Shown piece after piece: positions 44,995-49,520 of a DNA stretch of 49,520 nt. Within the stretch, counting starts at the first letter, position 1. Every line of letters begins with the position of its first letter. The position numbers and the translations under genes were made by a program. The notes under the pieces are model-generated. The model searched no databases and was not told where the DNA came from. It was given only the letters and a program-made list of their open reading frames with translations. Origin of the DNA: Bifidobacterium breve (GTDB lineage: Bacteria > Actinomycetota > Actinomycetes > Nanopelagicales > Nanopelagicaceae); contig CAMBGS010000003.1 of assembly GCA_945866305.1 (NCBI GenBank), forward strand, positions 1-49,520, given 5' to 3'.

Positions 44995-45210
44995 TTAATC
45001 AGATTTTGCAGGAGTAACTGGTGTTGCAGGTTTTGCCACTGAATCTGTTTTATAAAAACCAGATCCCTTAAACACAACTCCGACCGCTGAATAAACTTTA
45101 CGAACTTCGCCCTTACATTCTGGGCAGACAGTCAGGGGATCCTCGGAAAAGCTTTGAAAGGCTTCGAAGGCGTGTTCACAGGCAGAACATTGGTATTGAT
45201 ATGTAGGCAC
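44995..45210 (-). CDS. FmdB-type zinc-ribbon protein
   Basis: The 71-aa product is a small CxxC zinc-ribbon regulator-like protein (FmdB/CxxC_CXXC_SSSS). The cysteines are C8 and C11 (Q-C-S-A-C) and C29 and C32 (V-C-P-E-C). The GTG at 45210 is chosen because it gives the canonical M-P-T-Y-Q-Y-x-C start and has AAAGGAG 8 nt upstream; another in-frame GTG at 45219 would overlap that ribosome site. The function of the family is uncertain. Confidence 0.88.
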   Translation of the reverse strand: MPTYQYQCSACEHAFEAFQSFSEDPLTVCPECKGEVRKVYSAVGVVFKGSGFYKTDSVAKPATPVTPAKSD

Positions 45211-45320
45211 TGTGCTCACTCCTTTCTTAAATCACATCCCTAGGGGCTAGTGGATAAGTCTAAGGAAGTGAGACTATAGAGGCGAATTGAGACCACTCTC
45301 GCAGCGAAGGCAGGTTTAAA

Positions 45321-45836
45321 GTGAAGCGTATTGCGGCACTTATTGGCGCAATTGGTATATCTGTATTTATGACAGGTCCGGCCTTGGCTAATTCACTTGT
45401 TGCAACATCTCCAATTGCGGGGGCAACGCTAAAGGTTGCGCCAAGTGCAGTCACAATTACAGTTGAAATTACGCCAATGGACATGGGAAATGAAATAACG
45501 GTGACTGACCCAGCCGGACGACGTGTTGATGATGGAACTCTCACTGTTGCCGGCAATGACATCATTATTGGAATGAAGCCAATCACCGAATCCGGTGCAT
45601 ATAAAGTTAGTTACAACATACTTTCTGAAATGGATGTTCCGCTAGTTGGTTCATTTAATTTTAATTTTTCTACACCTTCGATTTCTACGCCAGAGGAAGT
45701 TGTGCCCTCAACGCCAGCGAAGGCACAAGGTAGCGATTTCGGAACCAATCTCTTCGTAATCGGATTACTAGTGGTTTCTTTTGCAGTACTAGTTACCTTG
45801 GCGCTATACGCTCGAAAGATATTTAAAGAGCGATGA
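45321..45836 (+). CDS. CopC-domain protein with altered copper ligands
   Basis: The 171-aa product has a signal peptide (M-K-R-I-A-A-L-I-G-A, cleavage after A-L-A), a CopC-like beta-barrel domain and a C-terminal membrane helix (L-F-V-I-G-L-L-V-V). The classical Cu(II) site uses the mature N-terminal histidine and the D and H of an S-x-D-G-H-P motif. Here the first mature residue is N24, and the loop reads S-E-M-D-V-P, with M104 and V106 in place of D and H. The fold is kept but the Cu(II) site is lost. It overlaps the CopD-CtaG gene by 4 nt. Start is GTG. Confidence 0.85.
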   Translation: MKRIAALIGAIGISVFMTGPALANSLVATSPIAGATLKVAPSAVTITVEITPMDMGNEITVTDPAGRRVDDGTLTVAGNDIIIGMKPITESGAYKVSYNILSEMDVPLVGSFNFNFSTPSISTPEEVVPSTPAKAQGSDFGTNLFVIGLLVVSFAVLVTLALYARKIFKER

Positions 45837-47725
45837 CCTTTCTGGCAGCAGATCTAAATTCTGCTGGTCCACTGATTTCTTCGTTGACCACAGTTGGTAA
45901 GTTCATCTCGCTTACCGCCAGTTTCGCAACGGTTGGCCTTTTATTGGCGATGGCATTCTTTCTCCTTGATGACGCTGGCAAGTTATCTAAATCTGCAAAG
46001 GCTCTGCGAAATTTTGCGGCGATAACTTCACTTGTTTGGGTGCTGGGACAGAGCTTAAATATATTGACAACGCTGGCAAATATTTTAGACACATCTCTAA
46101 CAGGTGCCCTTGATCCAAACTCGCTACGTTCTTTTGTTTCGCAGATCGACCTCGGAAAATATATGTTCATTCAGCTTTGTTTGGCGCTGATTGTCTGCGT
46201 TCTAGTCACACGTATACGTACCGTCGCAGCCACTAACGCCCTGCTGCTCTTATCTTTGATTGCTGTGATTGCGCCGATATTTGCTAGCCACTCCGCCTCT
46301 AGCGGCTCACACGCACTAGCGATCGGTTCCTTAATTGTGCACGTTGTCGGACTGACTTTTTGGGTTGGTGGGCTAATTGCAATAACTGTTCTGTCTGCAG
46401 CGGATCGCGCTATCGCGTTGCCGCGCTTTAGCGCACTGGCTCTTTGGTCAGTTATTGCAGTTGTTTTAAGCGGTAGTGCAAATGCTTGGGCCAGACTTAA
46501 CTTTCAGAGCGCTTGGGACTCAAACTATGCCCGCTTGGTCATTCTCAAAGTAGTTATCACTGCTGTGTTGGTTTATCTTGGATATCTAAACCGTAAACAT
46601 TTAAGTGGCAATTGGCAGATCACCTTAAAAAATCTCAGCCGACTGTTGATTGTTGAAGTGGGCATCATGTTGGTTGCTGTGTTAATTGGATCGCGTCTTT
46701 CTAATATGCAGCCACCATTGCGCGCAGAGAGTAATGTTTTAGATCCTGGTTTGGCGATCGCAGGAATTGCTACTCCACCACCACCAAATCTATGGCGCTT
46801 AATTTCACTTTATGACCCCGATGCTTTAATGATCGGCGTCTTGATAACAGCAGTCGCGTTGTATATAAAAGGTGTAGTTATCTTGTCGCGCCGTGGTGAT
46901 AAATGGCCAGTAGGTCGCACTGTCGCATTCGCACTTGGAATTAGTTTTATTGATTATGCAACAAGTGGTGGTTTAGGCGTTTATGCCAAATTCTCATTTG
47001 AATATCACATGATTGCTCATATGGCTTTAGGCATGATTGCACCAATCGGAATTGTTTTAGGAGCACCAATTACTTTGGCGTTACGCACACTGCCACAAGG
47101 GAGAAATAAAGAAGAACGTGGTGTGCGTGGAACGTTGATCGCACTTTTACATTCCAAGCCTGCTGGAATTTTTACAAATCCAGTTGTTATCTTGGCGCTA
47201 TTTGATGGTTCACTATTTGCACTTTACATGACACCGTTATTTGGAAATATGATGCAATCACACCTTGGTCACTTGGTAATGAGCGTCCACTTTCTATTGG
47301 CAGGCATTCTCTTCTTCCACGTAATTATTGGCATAGATCCCAACCCAAGAAAAGTGCCGCACATTGTTCGCATTGTTATTCTCTTTGCAGCGATGAGTAT
47401 CCATGCCTTCTTCGCGGTGGCGTTGATATCAACCTCAACTGTGATTGATCAAGGATATTTTGCATCTCTTCAAACACCGTGGAATCTAGATGTACTCGCA
47501 GATCAGCAGGCAGGCGGCTCAATTGCGTGGGCAATGGGGGAAATTCCAATTTTGTTGGCGCTGATTGCAACCTTTATTCAGTGGATGCGTGAAGATAAGC
47601 GGGAAACCAAACGTATAGATCGCAATGAAGCACGCTTGGCTGCGATGGGTGAACCTGATGAACTTGCTCAATATAATGCCTACCTAACTTCTTTAGCGGC
47701 GAAGGATACGGAGCGAGATAAATGA
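45833..47725 (+). CDS. CopD domain fused to CtaG-like cytochrome oxidase assembly domain
   Basis: The 630-aa membrane protein combines an N-terminal CopD copper-import domain (about residues 1-290) with a C-terminal caa3-type CtaG domain (about 320-600; for example F-E-Y-H-M-I-A-H-M-A-L-G-M-I-A-P). This fusion is common in actinobacteria and is thought to supply copper to the cytochrome oxidase CuA or CuB centre. Histidines in H-M-I-A-H-M and S-V-H-F-L are candidate ligands. It starts inside the CopC gene (4-nt overlap) and its stop overlaps the acyl-CoA dehydrogenase start by 4 nt, so all three are translationally coupled. Confidence 0.9.
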   Translation: MTFLAADLNSAGPLISSLTTVGKFISLTASFATVGLLLAMAFFLLDDAGKLSKSAKALRNFAAITSLVWVLGQSLNILTTLANILDTSLTGALDPNSLRSFVSQIDLGKYMFIQLCLALIVCVLVTRIRTVAATNALLLLSLIAVIAPIFASHSASSGSHALAIGSLIVHVVGLTFWVGGLIAITVLSAADRAIALPRFSALALWSVIAVVLSGSANAWARLNFQSAWDSNYARLVILKVVITAVLVYLGYLNRKHLSGNWQITLKNLSRLLIVEVGIMLVAVLIGSRLSNMQPPLRAESNVLDPGLAIAGIATPPPPNLWRLISLYDPDALMIGVLITAVALYIKGVVILSRRGDKWPVGRTVAFALGISFIDYATSGGLGVYAKFSFEYHMIAHMALGMIAPIGIVLGAPITLALRTLPQGRNKEERGVRGTLIALLHSKPAGIFTNPVVILALFDGSLFALYMTPLFGNMMQSHLGHLVMSVHFLLAGILFFHVIIGIDPNPRKVPHIVRIVILFAAMSIHAFFAVALISTSTVIDQGYFASLQTPWNLDVLADQQAGGSIAWAMGEIPILLALIATFIQWMREDKRETKRIDRNEARLAAMGEPDELAQYNAYLTSLAAKDTERDK

Positions 47726-48873
47726 CAACCAACGATCTGTATGCGCTGCCGTCTGAATACAACGACTTACGCGCAAGTGTTCGCGCGCTAGCCGAAAAAG
47801 AAATCGCACCGCATGCAGCGGCAGTTGATGAAGACCATCGCTATCCGCAAGAAGCTGCCGATGCTTTACTAAAAGCAGGGTTAAGCGCGGCACATGTTCC
47901 AACAGAATTTAGTGGAGAAGGCGCAGACGCACTAGCTGTCGTAATCATTATTGAAGAAGTAGCGCGCATCTGTGCATCATCGTCGTTAATCCCCGCAGTA
48001 AATAAACTGGGATCACTGCCGCTAATTTTAGGTGGAAGCAAGGAACAGAAAGAACGCTGGCTGCCACAATTAGCAAAGGGAAGTGGATTTTCATATTGCC
48101 TCTCAGAATCAGAAGCAGGCTCAGATGCTTCTGCGCTAAAAACGAAGGCAGAGCGCAGTGGCGATAACTGGGTGATCAATGGAAGTAAGAAGTGGATTTC
48201 AAATGCCGGAATCTCAGAGTTCTACACCGTAATTGCACAAACAGATCCAAGTAAAAAATCTAAAGGTATTACAGCATTTATAGTTGAAAAATCTGATGCA
48301 GGAGTCTCATTTGGAGCAGCGGAGAAGAAGATGGGATTTCGGGGATCTCCAACTCGTGAAGTTTATTTCGATAATGTAACTATTGGTGATGATCGCCGAA
48401 TAAGTGAAGTGGGTGAAGGTTTTGCGCTCGCTATGGATACTCTCGATCACACCCGAATCACAATTGCCGCACAGGCGTTAGGAATTGCACAAGGCGCACT
48501 CGATGTCGCCGCTAAATATTCGCACGAGCGCAAGCAATTCGGCAAAGAAATATTTGAATTCCAAGGCGTGCAATTTATGTTGGCCGATATGGCTATGAAT
48601 ATTGAAGCAGCACGTCAATTAACTTATGCCGCCGCCGCCCGCAGTGAACGTGGCGATAAAGACCTCAAATTCTTCTCGGCAGCAAGTAAAACCTTTGCTA
48701 GTGATGTGGCGATGAAAGTAACCCAAGATGCGGTACAAGTTTTAGGTGGCTATGGATATGTTTCTGATTATCCAGTAGAACGTATGATGCGCGATGCCAA
48801 ACTTACGCAGATTTATGAAGGAACTAATCAAATTCAAAGAATTGTGATGGCCCGAAATCTTCCCGGAAATTAA
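47722..48873 (+). CDS. acyl-CoA dehydrogenase
   Basis: The 383-aa FAD enzyme oxidises acyl-CoA thioesters to trans-2-enoyl-CoA. Family segments include Y-C-L-S-E-S-E-A-G-S-D-A-S and S-N-A-G-I-S-E; the catalytic base is E366 in Y-E-G-T-N-Q-I-Q. Chain-length specificity is undetermined. It is coupled to CopD-CtaG by 4 nt, though no functional link is obvious. Its 3' end shares the tetramer TTAA with the stop of the convergent cyclo-ligase gene. Confidence 0.93.
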   Translation: MTTNDLYALPSEYNDLRASVRALAEKEIAPHAAAVDEDHRYPQEAADALLKAGLSAAHVPTEFSGEGADALAVVIIIEEVARICASSSLIPAVNKLGSLPLILGGSKEQKERWLPQLAKGSGFSYCLSESEAGSDASALKTKAERSGDNWVINGSKKWISNAGISEFYTVIAQTDPSKKSKGITAFIVEKSDAGVSFGAAEKKMGFRGSPTREVYFDNVTIGDDRRISEVGEGFALAMDTLDHTRITIAAQALGIAQGALDVAAKYSHERKQFGKEIFEFQGVQFMLADMAMNIEAARQLTYAAAARSERGDKDLKFFSAASKTFASDVAMKVTQDAVQVLGGYGYVSDYPVERMMRDAKLTQIYEGTNQIQRIVMARNLPGN

Positions 48874-49427
48874 TTTTTAAAGCGCAGCAATAAATCAGGT
48901 GTAGCGGCAGCCTTAAGTGGAATATCAAAACTTTCACGCGGTAAGTCTTCGCTAGAAATTTCATCAGGATGAATCAACCCAATGCTCCAAGCGCTTAACT
49001 TTGTCAGAGCGCGATCATAAAAACCGCCACCTTGTCCCAATCGATAACCAGATCTATCTATTCGAAGCGCTGGAACGATCACCAATTCAATTTTTGATAG
49101 TTCGGGAATAGCCGGTCCAATAGGTTCTAAAATATTTTTAGATAATTTGCTGGGAATTAGCTGGCTCGCATCACCATTCCACTGCACCCATTCAAGTTCG
49201 TTAACAACAATCCTCGGCAGATATAGCGATTGACCATTCTTTAGAATTACAGCGTTTAAATCTGTGGTGCTGGGTTCATCCCCGAAAGAGATATAACTCG
49301 CAATATTCGATGCCTTTGTAAATTCAAGTGAGGTCGCAAGATATGCAAATGAGTGATCTAGATATCTTTCGCGCCGTTCAAAACGATAGCGATTGCGAAG
49401 ATCGGCTTTCTCACTCGATGCGCTCAC
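48870..49427 (-). CDS. 5-formyltetrahydrofolate cyclo-ligase
   Basis: The 185-aa ATP-dependent enzyme converts 5-formyl-THF to 5,10-methenyl-THF. The C-terminal G-Q-G-G-G-F-Y-D-R-A-L motif, which holds the nucleotide, and the preceding L-V-I-V-P-A-L-x-x-D are present. The start is taken as GTG 49427 with a GGGGA site 5 nt upstream; a TTG at 49454 would add nine residues without homology. Another folate enzyme (purU) is in the window, but far away. Confidence 0.9.
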   Translation of the reverse strand: MSASSEKADLRNRYRFERRERYLDHSFAYLATSLEFTKASNIASYISFGDEPSTTDLNAVILKNGQSLYLPRIVVNELEWVQWNGDASQLIPSKLSKNILEPIGPAIPELSKIELVIVPALRIDRSGYRLGQGGGFYDRALTKLSAWSIGLIHPDEISSEDLPRESFDIPLKAAATPDLLLRFKN

Positions 49428-49472
49428 GTAAATCCCCAATATTTGGTTACCCAAGAAGTATTGTTGCTGATT

Positions 49473-49520
49473 ATGTCAGACCGTATGCGCGTAGATGAGT
49501 TCCTCTCCTCTCTTATAGCA
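49473..49520 (+). CDS. start of a gene cut by the window edge
   Basis: Sixteen codons from the ATG at 49473 (M-S-D-R-M-R-V-D-E-F-L-S-S-L-I-A) run off the window. It diverges from the cyclo-ligase gene. The beginning would suit a MoeA-like molybdopterin enzyme, a usual neighbour in actinobacteria, but 16 residues are not enough to be sure. Confidence 0.4.
   Translation, partial: MSDRMRVDEFLSSLIA

Overview
The window looks like a chromosomal segment of a small, streamlined, moderate-GC actinobacterium, most like the freshwater acI / Nanopelagicales group (Planktophila or Nanopelagicus type). This placement is inferred from gene content and base composition, not from a marker tree. Supporting signs are actinobacterial families (CarD, DUF3263, DUF3027, DUF2530, nitrobindin, CopD-CtaG fusion, MutT1-type NUDIX plus phosphatase fusion), frequent GTG/TTG starts, very short intergenic gaps, and tail-to-tail genes that overlap. 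No insertion sequence, phage, CRISPR array, defence locus or rRNA was seen. This reads as core genome rather than an accessory island.

Layout. 1-4.4 kb: ygfZ, two mini membrane ORFs, nitrobindin, an AnsA-type asparaginase, a YbjN protein and gpmA, meeting a lipoprotein gene head to tail. 4.5-9.3 kb: carD, fused ispDF, cysS, rlmB and an SGNH hydrolase. 9.3-13.2 kb: a polyphosphate module (ppk1, mutT1-like, convergent ppx). 13.3-18.8 kb: tRNA-Thr(UGU), beta carbonic anhydrase, alpha/beta hydrolase, type II NADH dehydrogenase, a DUF2867 reductase and a PLP decarboxylase. 18.8-27.7 kb: DUF3263 protein, a solo groL under a CIRCE operator, DUF3027 protein, a CspB-like protein, DUF2530 protein, two MFS transporters, serC, pdxH and citA. 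From memory, much of this block resembles the Mycobacterium Rv0871-Rv0889c neighbourhood. 27.7-33.6 kb: an alpha-glucan uptake operon (binding protein, two permeases, secreted GH13 amylase) without its own ATPase. 33.6-38.7 kb: esterase, photolyase, membrane GGDEF protein, a secreted coiled-coil protein and a short-chain dehydrogenase. 38.7-44.8 kb: GMC oxidoreductase, saccharopine-dehydrogenase-like protein, tRNA-Arg(CCU), purU and an MMPL transporter. 44.9-49.5 kb: a small acidic ORF, FmdB zinc ribbon, CopC-like protein, CopD-CtaG fusion, acyl-CoA dehydrogenase, 5-formyl-THF cyclo-ligase, and the first codons of another gene.

How the parts work together. ppk1, mutT1 and ppx handle polyphosphate and oxidised or dinucleotide nucleotides. 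The sugar operon cleaves extracellular alpha-glucan and imports the oligosaccharides. citA, ndh and the CtaG/CopD protein belong to central and respiratory metabolism. purU and the cyclo-ligase both act on formyl-folates.

The most distinctive signals are regulatory. Many genes without a Shine-Dalgarno have a TAnnnT-like -10 hexamer ending 6-7 nt before the start codon, which implies leaderless mRNAs. Three divergent gene pairs separated by only 17-23 bp appear to share one symmetric -10 for both directions. citA has a palindrome filling its predicted -35/-10 spacer. A near-identical 20-mer lies upstream of both carD and the sugar operon. The CopC-like protein has lost the residues that bind Cu(II) in classical CopC. 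I did not find a clearly new multi-gene system.
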